From Adiantum capillus-veneris (Eukaryota > Streptophyta > Polypodiopsida > Polypodiales > Pteridaceae): a stretch of DNA of 64,000 nucleotides. The DNA is taken from the NCBI GenBank assembly GCA_014529385.2, contig CM043949.1:110267977-110331976 (forward strand), in the 5' to 3' direction. Shown piece by piece: positions 1 through 9,863 of this stretch; the stretch's first letter is position 1; each line of letters starts with the position of its first letter. The notes under the pieces were generated by a model. That model was not told the DNA's origin, did not search any database, and saw nothing but the letters and a program-made list of their open reading frames with translations. A program made the translations under genes and the position numbers.

Positions 1-145
1 TCTCTCGCTCTCTCTCTCTCTCTCAAAAACACTATGTGTGTGTGTGTATGTGTGTGTGTGAGAGAGAGAGCGAGGGAGAGAGAAAGAGGGGAAGGGAACA
101 TGAGAATGAGGAGAGGGAAGGAGCATACCTGGCTCTCCTTCCTCT

Positions 146-207
<62 letters not shown>

Positions 208-496
208 GAAAAAGAGAGAGAGAGAGAGTGAGGGAGAGCGTTACCTGCTCTTTGCTTGAGGGCGCCGAAAAACTCAGATCTGAGATCTGAGTTTTTGGGC
301 GCGCTCGGTTATTTTTTTTACCCCAGCTGGCGTCGCTATGAGCGTCGCTATAAGCGTCGCTATGAGCGTCGCAAATTTCTTTGTAAATTTGCGACGCTCA
401 TAGCGACGCTTATAGCGACGCTCATAGCGACGCCGGGATTTTTTTTTTTGAGCGTCGCTGTGTGAGCGTCGCTAATGTGAAGAGCCTCTTGTAGTG
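1..496 (-). mobile_element. Terminal part of a CACTA (En/Spm) transposon, 5' end facing right
   Basis: The segment ends at 496 with CCTCTTGTAGTG, the reverse complement of CACTACAAGAGG, the terminal inverted repeat of the complete element at 31832-39532. Reading leftwards it matches the 5' end of that element closely: copies of AGCGTCGCTATG, a large hairpin, the GATCTGAG palindrome, then (TG)n and (CT)n tracts. The body, including any transposase gene on the minus strand, lies outside the window. The three bases after the end are TTA, the expected 3-bp target duplication, but the other copy is not visible. The element probably cut into the Ulp1-like gene that starts just to the right, whose upstream exons are missing here. 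Confidence 0.9.
329..434. repeat. Perfect subterminal hairpin of the CACTA end
   Basis: Two 50-base arms (329-378 and 385-434) are exact reverse complements separated by six bases (CTTTGT). Each arm consists of 12-bp units of the AGCGTCGCTATG type followed by AAATTT. In En/Spm elements short repeated subterminal motifs bind the element-encoded TNPA protein; that these units do so here is inference. Confidence 0.9.
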
Positions 497-2577
497 TTAC
501 TATCTTGCTAGCTTTGAAAACTCAGATAATAGGTTTACTAACTCAGGTAAACTCTCTGCAGCCTGATCAAAAGTCAACTCCCACTGCACACCCACACAGA
601 GGTGTTTCTTCTTGATCCACAAATGTCAGTGATTATTAGACAAAAGAACAGTCCATCTGGGACCTTTGAGAGTTGGTTTCTCCACTGTGCTATGATGGAA
701 GTTACTGTCATCATCTTTCCATATGAGAACAACCATCACTGGAGTCTCATATGCCTTGATGTTGACCAACCAGCAGTGTGGGTGTTCAATTCAATAAAAG
801 GAACCCACCCTGAAATTAGGCTGTAAGTGTTTTGTATCAGAAAGTGTTTCTTATAGATATCCATGTAAATTTGAAGCCTCATGCTAACATCTTGACGTTG
901 CTTTGTGCAGTTGTATAAAGAGGTTGTTGCTTGCCTATGGCAAGCTATGTGGAAGGTATGAACTATACAAGGCCCCAATCAAAGATGTACCTGTCCCAAA
1001 TCAAACCGATGGAAATTCATGCAGTTGTATAAAGAGGTTGTTGCTTGCCTATGGCAAGCTATGTGGAAGGTATGAACTATACAAGGTCCCAATCAAAGAT
1101 GTACCTGTCCCAAATCAAACCGATGGAAATTCATGCAGCTGGAGATGTCTTCTCCATGCAGAATATGTCCTGCAAAGCTACGTTGCATTAAAACCTTAAT
1201 TTCATGACTAAGGTAACCATTTGGCAATGCATTCAGTCAGTTTTGGTTTAGTTTATAAAAGAATTCTCACCATGTGGTCTTTCAATTTTGCAGAGTGCTT
1301 TAAAAAACTACACATATGATTATTTGCAAAGATACCGTGTAAGTTTAATACAACACCTGCTTACTATGTCTAGCCCCAGAGAGCTTGAAGATAGCGGCTT
1401 GGATGACCGCACTATTGATATGACAATACATGACGTGCCACCACGACAAACCCCTGCATCCGATACAGTGGAATCACAACGGGCCGAGAGGGTCATATCA
1501 GCAAAAGATGAAAGAGCCTAGGATGAGGAAAGGTCAAATGAGCATATGGAAGGTGCTAGTGTACAACCAGAGGAGACAATGAAAGAGCCAAGTCAGCCAG
1601 TGGAGGAGCCAAAAGAGCCTATGGATGAAACCCAAGATGAGGAAAGCAGGCCTATAGATGAGCAAAAGGATATGGATGAGGAAAGCAGGCCTAGGGATGA
1701 GCAAACTGATATGGATCAGGCAAGGATGTATGAGGCAAGCCGCTCAACCGAGGGAGAGGAAAAGACCTTGGAGGAAACCTTGAATGAGGCAGAAAGAGCC
1801 ATGGGGGAGACCCCTGATGAAGATGTGAATGATGACTATGAAGATGTGAATGATGAAGCTAAAGCAGAGGAGAGCAACAACGACATCAACACTACAAAGA
1901 CCCAGTATGGACCCTTGCTACCTGTAGATACGGTTGTTCCGGTAATGTCTATTCAAGTATGGCAAAATATGTTCAGCTTCTAACTACTTATATGTACTTG
2001 TCAACTTTTACAGAGGTTGATTATCTTGGACGTCAATGGATTGTTGCTGATGCGCGTGCCTCTCGGTGACACAGAACCCTTTGAGGATTTGCAAACGTTT
2101 CGGATGGGAACTTGTCGAGTCGTGGTTCATCCAGGAACCAGGGAATTTATTCAGTTTCTTCTTCCGCGCTTCAGAGTTGCCATATAGTCTTCAATGCAAA
2201 GGCAAAACTTGTCGCCACTAGTTACAATAGTTTGCAGTGTATGCGGCGCTCACACGTCAGATTTTGCCTTTTTGTATGATCAAAGAAAATGCGTTACCGT
2301 TGAGGGCCACTACCACCCTAAAAAACCACACTTACCTCTTTTGTACAAACCGTTTAGCCAAATCGGTGTACCCTTTGATGCAACTAATACACTACTGATT
2401 GATGATACTCCTGAAAAGGGAGAACTAAATCCGTCCGGAACAACTATCTCACCACCTTCTTTCGAGGGGCATTCCTTCGATTTTTACCTTGAAGACATTC
2501 TGATTCCATACTTACAGAAATTGTATCTCAGTCCATTGTTCACAGACAAGTTTGTACTTTCTAATGAATTAAGATGA
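497..2577 (+). pseudogene. Decayed Ulp1-like cysteine protease / HAD (FCP1-like) phosphatase gene
   Basis: Likely exons are about 600-822, 911-1199, 1294-1941 and 2014-2577, with GT/AG borders. Exons 1 and 2 resemble the C48 (Ulp1) peptidase: HHWSLICLDV with the catalytic His, then VWVFNSI where the usual Asp is Asn, then QTDGNSCS with the Cys. Exon 3 is an acidic, Glu/Asp/Pro-rich linker of low complexity. Exon 4 resembles the FCP1/NLI-interacting-factor phosphatase domain: LDVNG (nucleophile Asp), VAI-stop-SS where the family has a Trp, and LLIDDTPEKG. Breaks are a stop at 1197-1199, a TAG at 1519-1521 and a TAG at 2185-2187 replacing that Trp codon. Exons 3 and 4 join in phase 0 without a frameshift, so decay is recent or a shortened product is made. 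Whether the two domains belong to one gene is inferred from order and strand. The start is lost to the CACTA insertion. Confidence 0.65.
907..1134 (+). repeat. In-frame 114-bp tandem duplication in the Ulp1-like exon
   Basis: Two adjacent copies (907-1020 and 1021-1134) differ at very few bases. The 114-bp period is 38 codons, so the frame is kept and the protein would carry the segment CIKRLL...DGNSCS twice. Each copy starts with GCAG followed by TTGTATAAAG, so the second copy also contains a usable 3' splice site. Confidence 0.93.
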
Positions 2578-2607
2578 CTCTTCTATCATGTCTTTGTCTT
2601 GTCTAAC

Positions 2608-2610
<3 letters not shown>

Positions 2611-2648
<38 letters not shown>
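2611..2648. repeat. (GA)n microsatellite
   Basis: Nineteen GA units lie between the 3' ends of the two convergent gene-like units. Confidence 0.97.
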
Positions 2649-2652
<4 letters not shown>

Positions 2653-2771
2653 ACATGGTAAAGAAATGTATTTCAAGCACACTTTTTCATAGGGCACAAT
2701 TGACAAATGAGCTCAATAAACTTCATGTATTGAAAGTCATTTGTATACACTTGGGTTCACAAGAATATCTG

Positions 2772-4193
2772 TTACATTGACACTACTTCAACCTGACCAT
2801 CCAACTCTTTGCACAAAATATCTTTTTCCCTTCGCCGCATCACCTTACGGCCAGCTAGGAAAAAGGAAAAATCTGATAGGTCCCTGTCCATTGACTCTTC
2901 AATTATGTCATGCCGCAAATGCTGAAGACTGCATAGCTCCCTTATTGTAACCACCAACAGTAGGCCATGCTCTTTATCAATCACTTCCACATCCACAGCA
3001 GGATTATCTTCCAAACCTGCAGAAACCTGGTCCATAGGAATGTACTTACCATTGAGCATTTGTGATCGCATATTCCAAAACGAGAGTAACAGTGATTGGC
3101 TTGCAATCATGTACTTGACAACTAGAGTATCAAGCGCGACCTCGCACCGTAAACCAATCTCTTCCTTTACATACCATCCTCTGTCAAGAAGTTTGCCACA
3201 GGATGACTGCTGAAATGACTTGCACATGAACATAGTTTTCGTAACACGGATGTTGTAGCTATGAAACAACTCTATGAAGAGTGCAACAGGACAAAAGTTT
3301 GCAATTCTAACCAGTTTGGTGGGAATAGAGCTACGTAGAGACCTCTGTATATCCTTGTAGAGCTTACTTCGCATTGCCTCCACCATTGTTTCCTCGGGAA
3401 CCTGGCCAGTCCACAGTGTTCCAATCGGTTGGTAGAGGCACTTTCACCAACATGCCATTCTTATTCCCTGAGCTGAGTTGGTAGAAGTGGTCATAAAAAA
3501 ATATTCCCTCATCAGCCAGGCTTTTGCTGCTCCTCCCTGAATACTGTAGAGAACCAATGTGGGAATGAACAACATGGAAGAGGCCTATTATGCACTCCAC
3601 AGGCTCCCATTGCTCATAAGAAGAGGGATAAACATCTGCAATATATATACGAAGAGTTAAACTAAGAGTATCAATAAGTAAAAATGACAAATCTAATGTA
3701 ATTGAGCTGTGAAGAATGGAGACATTGCTCATAAGAAGCGGGAGACACATTGCAAAATATATAAGAAAAGTTATAATGAGAGTATCAGTAAGTTCACATG
3801 TCAAGAGTACTTACAATTGCAACGTGGTTGATGTATATCTGATACATTTCCACCGTTTGCTATCACCTCTGGATGGGTAAACACATACTGAACAAGAACT
3901 TCCTTTACAGATCTTTTGCCGATTTCAACTTTGAAATCCAACACTCTGGCCTTCCATGCTGAGCGGTAAACGTTGATACCACTAGACCTCTTGGGTCTTT
4001 TTGGTTGCATGAGGACCCATGAACCTTTGTTTATCCTTTGTCCAACCCATTGGTTCTCTACACTTATTGAAGTTGATATTGTAATTGAGGATATGCTACT
4101 ACTTGGCCTTCTAGGCAAAGTGCAGCTGTTGGTTGTTGGTGTGAGAGACAGTAAACATCTGGAGCTTCTTGGGCGAGAAGACGTGGAAGCCAT
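2772..4193 (-). pseudogene. Two-exon gene of unknown family, with one frameshift
   Basis: I do not recognise the family. On the minus strand an ATG at 4193 opens a Ser/Arg/Pro-rich N-terminus (MASTSSRPRSSR). Exon 1 runs to 3815 and ends at a GTAAGT donor; the TTGCAG acceptor gives exon 2 from 3635 down to 2772, and the join keeps the frame. At about 3395 a one-base shift breaks exon 2 (the frame ending NTVDWPG gives way to the frame VPEETMVEAM); the remaining 200 residues stay open to a stop at 2772. The second half looks globular, with many Leu and Lys/Arg residues and no evident transmembrane segment. It points tail to tail at the Ulp1/HAD unit. It could be a decayed host gene or cargo of a transposon. 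Open length and consistent splice sites argue that it once coded. Confidence 0.5.
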
Positions 4194-5307
4194 AGCTCTC
4201 AGAGAAAAGCTTTAGTGGAGGGAGATTCACTTTGAAAGCATTCTAATGGAGGGAAAGTGTTTTAGAATTCCAATATCTTGTGTGGGCTTAATGGTCACCC
4301 TCCAGTACGTTAATGACCATAAGAGAATATCAGAAGTGGGACCACATGCAAGCACCTAAAAGCTCGATAAAAGGAAGGAAATTACGATGCTACAATCCTA
4401 GATTCGTGAAAGTTTTATGCTATTTTCCTATTTTTTGAGTCTTTCCACGTACTTTCCTACGTAACGTAGCCTTCGTGCCCATTGGACGCGCTCTATTTTT
4501 CTCTCTCTTCATATGGCCCTCCAAATGACCTCTGAAATTTCCTAATGCTTGGCGAGATTATGGACAAAGAGTATACCAAAGTACATATAAATAATTGGAT
4601 GTGATGTATTCATAGTTCATGAATGGAGATGTTTGGAAGTAGTGTGGTCTACAATTCAACTCTCTATGAGGCAACTGGTGCTCAATTTGGCATTGTTTTC
4701 AGGCGATAAATAGGTGATTGCAAATCCAAGGTTGAATCAAGTAGCACAATTAGTACTCAGGTGTCCATGGGAGCTTCTTCATCGACATGATCTTACTCCG
4801 TTTGTGTCCAATATAAGTCGGAGAGAGGGTAATGAATATCTCAATCTAATCCCTTTCAATTGGAAGAAGATACCCTATTTTATTCCCCGACCTTGGAGAA
4901 GGGCAATGAAGAAGGGTAGGTTGAAGAGTACACTTAGAGAGAATGATTGTGAGTTACCCTTCAAAGGTGACGCATGAGCTAGGCGAACGATAGGACGTGG
5001 TGTACATCTCTTCTTAAGATATTATCTCCATCGCATGAAGGGCAAAATTTTCATGAATCCATCATTACACTAGCTGGTCTAAAAACTGCTCCTCTATAAG
5101 AAAGGGAAGTAAAATAGGGCACCTACCAATTCGTTGAGTTGCCCATCTATTTTAGAGAACATGCAAACATGCTATATATCATTGAAAATGGGAAACTAGT
5201 ACTTAAAATAGAAGTGTTTTTCTAATCTTCATGGATCTCCATAAGTGTGGACGACAGTGTTTTTACAAGCAAAAAAAGGTTGAAAATAAAATGTCCACCA
5301 AGATATA
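4194..5307. other. Intergenic, no gene recognised
   Basis: Contains upstream sequence of the unknown minus-strand gene and an 87-codon frame at 4714-4977 (plus) with no recognisable motif. I see no RNA gene or clear transposon end here. Confidence 0.5.
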
Positions 5308-5586
5308 CACAAGAAGATTTAGAAATTTTCTCATGTAGGAAAATGGAGTCTTTCTCAGAGTTTTTCATACAATGCATAACATCATGAGCTTTTGCTCGAG
5401 AGGCACCTCGTACCTGGCTAGGTGCGATTGGGGGCAGGGGACCCCGGTCCCCCTCACCGGGCTGGCGGTCCCCTACCCCCAATTATACCTAGCTAGGTAT
5501 GTGGCACCTCCCTCACAGAAGCTCTTGATGTTGAGGTAAGCCACGATGTGGAAAATATTGTTAGAATTTGTCCAAAACTTCTTGTG
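5308..5586. repeat. Foldback MITE-like element, copy 1
   Basis: An imperfect inverted repeat runs from CACAAGAAG to CTTCTTGTG. The inner arms are strongest: GAGGCACCT...ACCTGGCTAGGTG...GGGGG pairs with CCCCC...ACCTAGCTAGGTAT...GGCACCTC around a GC-rich centre, and CATGAGCTT pairs with AAGCTCTTG. There is no coding capacity. A second copy starts about 240 bp further on. Confidence 0.7.
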
Positions 5587-5822
5587 ATAGCTCACCCTAT
5601 GCATAGCCTTCTTATATTCTTCACCAAGCATACTGTTTCATTACAAAGATCGACTTGTAATTTTCGCGATAGGCCATCATTAGAAGGGAAAAATGAAATT
5701 GTAGGTACTCCAAAATACCCTGTGCTTGTGCGTGCCTTTTGAAAGAATAGGGAGCTCTTCAAGTCCTAACACCATCGCACTGTGACTCTTTGATTCACCC
5801 CTGGCTACAAGCCATACAAATT

Positions 5823-6093
5823 CACAAGAATATTTATAAATTTTCTCAAGTAGGAAAATGGAGTCTTTTCAATGTTTTTTATAGAATGCATAGCATCATG
5901 AGCTTCTACTCAAGAGGCACCGCATACCTAGCTAGGTGCAATTGGGGGCAGGGGACCGCCGGCCTAGGGGGACGGGGGTCTGCCCGCAATCGTACCTAGC
6001 TAGGTATGCAGTGCCTCCCTCACAGAAGCTCATGATGTTGAGGTAAGTCACAAAGTGAGAATTCTTGTGAGAATTTGTCCAAATTTTCTTGTG
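5823..6093. repeat. Foldback MITE-like element, copy 2
   Basis: Same structure as the copy at 5308-5586, in the same orientation, with a somewhat shorter GC-rich centre. The arms include ATCATGAGCTTCT paired with AGAAGCTCATGAT and CATACCTAGCTAGGT paired with ACCTAGCTAGGTATG. Two copies this close suggest a local duplication or preference for a site. Confidence 0.7.
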
Positions 6094-6103
6094 AATGGCC
6101 AGG

Positions 6104-6106
<3 letters not shown>

Positions 6107-6153
<47 letters not shown>
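6107..6153. repeat. (CT)n microsatellite
   Basis: CT-rich tract just beyond the 3' end of the ketoacyl-CoA synthase gene, with one interruption (CTGTCT). Confidence 0.95.
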
Positions 6154-6274
6154 AAACACTGCATTGAAACGCCCAAGATTCGTATTGACACTATTTATAA
6201 CCATTATATAAACCTCCTGCCATTTATACTGAAATTTGATAGGCTGAAAGATGAAAATTACAACATAAGAGAAC

Positions 6275-7762
6275 TCAGGCAGCTAAGACAGTGGTGGTCG
6301 CCAGAGGAGCTGCCTTGCCATCTTTGATGCCAGGCACAATCTTGTCCCCAAAGTCGAACAACCAGGCAATGTGCGGGAAACGAGTGAGCTCCTGCTTCAC
6401 CGGATAGCGGTGCACACAATCCTGCCAACAATTCTCATACTCACAATGCAGATCCCTCAGCACCCGCAAAACCGCAGAATTGCACTTAAATCCAGAGCCA
6501 AGCCCGATTTGCCATACCCGGTCGCCCTTCTTCAGCCTTTGCTTCGCCTCCATGTATGACAGAACATACCATATGCCAGAGCACGACGTATTGCCGAATC
6601 TGTGCAACGCCATTGCCGAGGGCTCTACATCATATGGCTGCAAATGTAGCCCCTTTCCCACTCCTTCTATCACCGCCCTCCCACCTGGATGAATGCAGAA
6701 ATGCTCGAAGGCGAGTTTGAAATTCGGCATATACGACTCTACCCCTTTCTTCTTGAAGACCCTCCTTTGCAAGAAATTCCATCCTGCTTTGCAAAGCTCT
6801 CCCATGGGCAGCACCTTGGGGGCGAGCCTCTCTATATTCATCGCTAGCGTATCGCTTGCCACTTTGACCAGCTGTGGGCTTAACCTCGCCCCCCAGATTC
6901 CATCACCATCCTCGCATGTCTCGACCACATTATGCGCCTCATCTAGCCAGGCTGTGTTTACCCTCAGTACACGCATCACTTCCATCTTTGCAACCCTCTT
7001 ATCTTCCTTTCGATTAGACAGCAGTACCGCATTCCCGGCGCACCGGAACAAGCAGTTTGTTACCATCATCGGCCTCTCCTTGCCATCGTAGAGAGTGTTC
7101 ATCACCTCTGAGCTGGCAACCAGCGCATACCGCGCTTCCTTGTTTGCTCTAAGCAAGTCCCCAGCAAGGCCAAGAGAGATCAAGCCAGCAGAGCATCCCA
7201 TACCACTCAAATGGAAGGTCTTTACATCTGCTCTCATCTTGAAGGCATTCACCACGACGGCTGTCAAGGAAGGGGTGGGGTTGAACCCGGTGCAGTTTAT
7301 TACGACAATGTCGATGAGCTTAGGAGAAAGCCCTGATTTCTTAAGCAGGGTATCAATGGTGTTGACAATGAGAATGTGAATCTGCTCCCTGGATTCATCG
7401 AGAGACACACAACGCGCTTTTTCGAGGGTCACGCGAGGGACATACGCTTCTTCACCAATGCCAGATTTGAGGAAGACTCTGCTTTGAAACATAATATCCC
7501 TATCACTGATGGTGCCCAATTTCTTCAAGAAGAAGAACATTGACTCCATGTTGATCTTGTAGTCATCGGGGCATCGCGCGCACACATAGTCAACGAGGTA
7601 TATGGGGGGACTCATCTTCTTCCTGATTACATGGAAGCAGAGCACAAGGGAGTATGTGAGTAATATGGTGAGGAGGAAGGTAGGCCCATCTATGAACTGC
7701 AAGATGACTGAGGAAGCTTTCCATAGAAGCCAGGAGGAGTACTGCTGATAGTGAGCTACCAT
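6275..7762 (-). CDS. 3-ketoacyl-CoA synthase (fatty acid elongase condensing enzyme), KCS/FAE1 family
   Basis: A single-exon, 495-codon frame of normal length for the family. These enzymes condense malonyl-CoA with long-chain acyl-CoA, the first step of very-long-chain fatty acid elongation in the ER, feeding waxes, cutin or suberin, sphingolipids or seed oils. Residues 17-46 form a hydrophobic membrane region. The FAE1/CUT1-type domain follows (YLVDY near 55), with the active Cys190 in GMGCSAG, His358 in FCIHPGGRA and Asn391 in RFGNTS, then GSGFKCNS and a C-terminal DCVHRYPV. Spacing fits the Cys223/His391/Asn424 triad of Arabidopsis FAE1 with a constant offset of 33. At offset 33 the additional conserved His (302 in FAE1) is Asn269 (VNTAW), and the usual Gly-Gly before the Cys is Ser-Gly. 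The first Met of the frame gives a full N-terminus. It is the only intact host gene here. The paralogue clade is not assigned. Confidence 0.95.
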   Translation of the reverse strand: MVAHYQQYSSWLLWKASSVILQFIDGPTFLLTILLTYSLVLCFHVIRKKMSPPIYLVDYVCARCPDDYKINMESMFFFLKKLGTISDRDIMFQSRVFLKSGIGEEAYVPRVTLEKARCVSLDESREQIHILIVNTIDTLLKKSGLSPKLIDIVVINCTGFNPTPSLTAVVVNAFKMRADVKTFHLSGMGCSAGLISLGLAGDLLRANKEARYALVASSEVMNTLYDGKERPMMVTNCLFRCAGNAVLLSNRKEDKRVAKMEVMRVLRVNTAWLDEAHNVVETCEDGDGIWGARLSPQLVKVASDTLAMNIERLAPKVLPMGELCKAGWNFLQRRVFKKKGVESYMPNFKLAFEHFCIHPGGRAVIEGVGKGLHLQPYDVEPSAMALHRFGNTSCSGIWYVLSYMEAKQRLKKGDRVWQIGLGSGFKCNSAVLRVLRDLHCEYENCWQDCVHRYPVKQELTRFPHIAWLFDFGDKIVPGIKDGKAAPLATTTVLAA

Positions 7763-8467
7763 GATCCCTCTTACGTTATCTCTCCTCTCTTGCAGAGACT
7801 GGGCTTGAGAATTTCTGTAGAAGTGGACTATGGAAGCTCTCTCTTCTCTCTCTATCTGTCTTCAGCTCTCCCTGCTTCGTCCTCTCACACACACACACTC
7901 TCTCCCCCTCTCTCCTACCCCGTGCGGAATCATACACCCTCTCTCTTTATGTCTCTTGCCCTCCCCTTCACAAACGCATACGCATGGCTGGAGCCTGGGT
8001 TGCTGCGTGCCAACTTTCCAAGGGCTGTGCGGAGTGATGAATCCTTAAAAGAGGTTCTCGTCGTCTTTCCAACTGTATCACCAGTCCCATCGCAGTGTCC
8101 CTCATTAACTCAAAACTCGTTGGTAGCCAAAGTCGTCCTAGTAGGTAGAATGTAATCAATCTTGATTCCTCAATAAGTAGCACTTCTTGTTTAAAGCGGG
8201 GGTCCCTAGTCCAAGTAGGCTTTTGTTAGTTAGGGCACTTTCGCACGCAGGTGGAGGGGGTTTAAACTAGTGTGCCACATAGGGACTGGTTCACCCTTCA
8301 ATTCAAGTCGCATTCATGATGTATTAAATCCCCATTGAGTATGCTTCAATGGAAGGGTAGTAACGTACTTGTATTCTGTGTCGACCATTGATCCTCAACT
8401 GTCCAAACCTCGCAAGAATGGAAAATCCGAAGTCAACACACTCGTTAGTAATAAAAATTTAGGTGGT
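7763..8467. other. Upstream region of the ketoacyl-CoA synthase gene
   Basis: The first 200 bp upstream of the start is pyrimidine-rich on the plus strand (CT and CA tracts at 7840-7960), so the transcript leader would be GA-rich, as is common in plant 5' leaders. Frames here have no recognisable product. I could not place a convincing TATA box. Confidence 0.4.
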
Positions 8468-8744
8468 GGTCACATGAGGTTTAGTTGTCACTTGTCAGTT
8501 ATTTGAACTGATAAAACTAAGCCGCATTCTTGGTCACACACAAAAAAGAGCATTTAATGAATAACTATGCCTACCCTTTGTAACTATGCCAATTTGGGCA
8601 TAGTTGTGAAGTTCAAGGCATAGTTGGGACGTTGAATGAATAACTAAGCCTTGTGGCATGACCAAGCTTAATTATTCATTTAATGCTTCGTTTGGGCATA
8701 GTTGACATAATTATTTATAACTGATAACTAAGCCTCGCGTGACC
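8468..8744. repeat. MITE-like element with about 27-bp terminal inverted repeats
   Basis: The left end GGTCACATGAGGTTTAGTT pairs with the right end AACTAAGCCTCGCGTGACC with few mismatches. The AT-rich interior repeats the motif AACTATGCC/GGCATAGTT several times. Length (277 bp) and lack of coding fit a MITE. I could not see a convincing target duplication. Confidence 0.65.
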
Positions 8745-9329
8745 ATAGCCTTATAAACATGGGTTCAAAAGATCACGATCGATGCATTACGTACTCACAT
8801 GCCACACTTGCAAAGAGAAAGAAAAGCCATGTATGTATGCTCGAGAGGTGACACTCTCCTCACCCAGTTCCTATAAACTGTAGGGAACATGCCCTTCCCC
8901 TGTATAGTTGTTTCCTCTTCAATTGTTGAAGGATTATGCTTTCTTCTCCTCCATTGTTGAAGGGTCGCATTTGCTTCTCCTCCAGGATAGGAGTGTCACC
9001 TTTTTTTCGGATTTGCCATGTATCGGGAGGGATTCATTGCCTTCAAGTTTTTAGAATTTTGGTGGCATCAAGATGATCTTGCTATGAAACGATACATGCA
9101 TACATATATTGTATCTTGGGTGGCCTGCCTTGACCCCATTTGCATCTACATGTAAATGTGCATTGCACCTGCTTTAGGCCTCTTCTTTTTCCCCCCATCA
9201 ATTCGCCTGTCTAACCTCCTTGAGCTCCTCATTCCTGTGTGCTTTGCCACCATAGCTTACATATGCATTGCGTCCTACTCAGCTCGTTAGTTGTGTTGCC
9301 TTGTTCACTATGCCAAAAGTGACAGAGCA
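8745..9329. other. Intergenic, no gene recognised
   Basis: Short imperfect repeats of TTCTCCTCC and TTGTTGAAGG occur near 8925-8990; nothing else is identifiable. Confidence 0.4.
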
Positions 9330-9560
9330 ATCCTCCATTTATCCCACATTTTTTTTGCTTATGAGCACAAGCCATCCATGCTGACGGTTTTCTTCCACCG
9401 TGCATCCACTTCCATGGTTGTCCATCAATTCCCTTCTATAGCACTAGCATGGACATTTTGTAAACTCACTACATTAGCATTCCTAGATTTCATCATCAAC
9501 CTATCGAGATGTGAGGCAATAGATCTCACATCCTGAGTTGCCTCACCCATTTTAAACTGC
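9330..9560. repeat. Diverged direct repeat flanking copia A, left copy
   Basis: Similar to 14926-15165 in the same orientation (shared blocks GAGCACAAGCCATCCATG/GTGCACAAGCTATCCATG, TCCACTTCCATGGTTGTCC, TCACTACATTAGC, AGATGTGA.GCAATAGATCTC). Copia A begins within or at the end of this copy. Confidence 0.75.
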
Positions 9561-9561
9561 T

Positions 9562-9788
9562 TGTTGGAATTAGGGTTGTAGAGAAACACACACAGCTTGG
9601 AGAAGACGAAGGAAGCTCAAGGCACACAATAGAGAGTGTATTACTTAGTGTGCAATGGAAAGATAGATAACCCTAGAGTGATGGGCGTATATACAATGCT
9701 CGGGGGAAAAAACCTCCTAAAGAGAGAAAAAATGCCCCCGCGGTCCTAGTGTGTTCACACACATCACTACCACATGTATATGGTAACA
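9562..9788 (-). repeat. 3' LTR of copia A
   Basis: 227 bp beginning TGTTGGAATTAGGG and ending GGTAACA on the plus strand; matches both LTRs of copia B. Confidence 0.95.
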
Positions 9789-9863
9789 AATCCCAGCTGG
9801 AGTGATGCGGTGAATGAGAGCTGGCACATGAGTAAAGGGAAGTGCCATGCCCTCAGGACATGA

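Noticed and set aside
34-290. Open frames rich in Val-Cys or Glu-Arg repeats at the left edge
   Set aside because: They are translations of (TG)n and (GA)n tracts inside a transposon end; no protein is implied.
4714-4977. 87-codon plus-strand frame
   Set aside because: No motif, no splice or promoter context; kept only as part of the intergenic description.
6371-7379. Plus-strand frames of 60-130 codons
   Set aside because: They are antisense shadows of the ketoacyl-CoA synthase gene.
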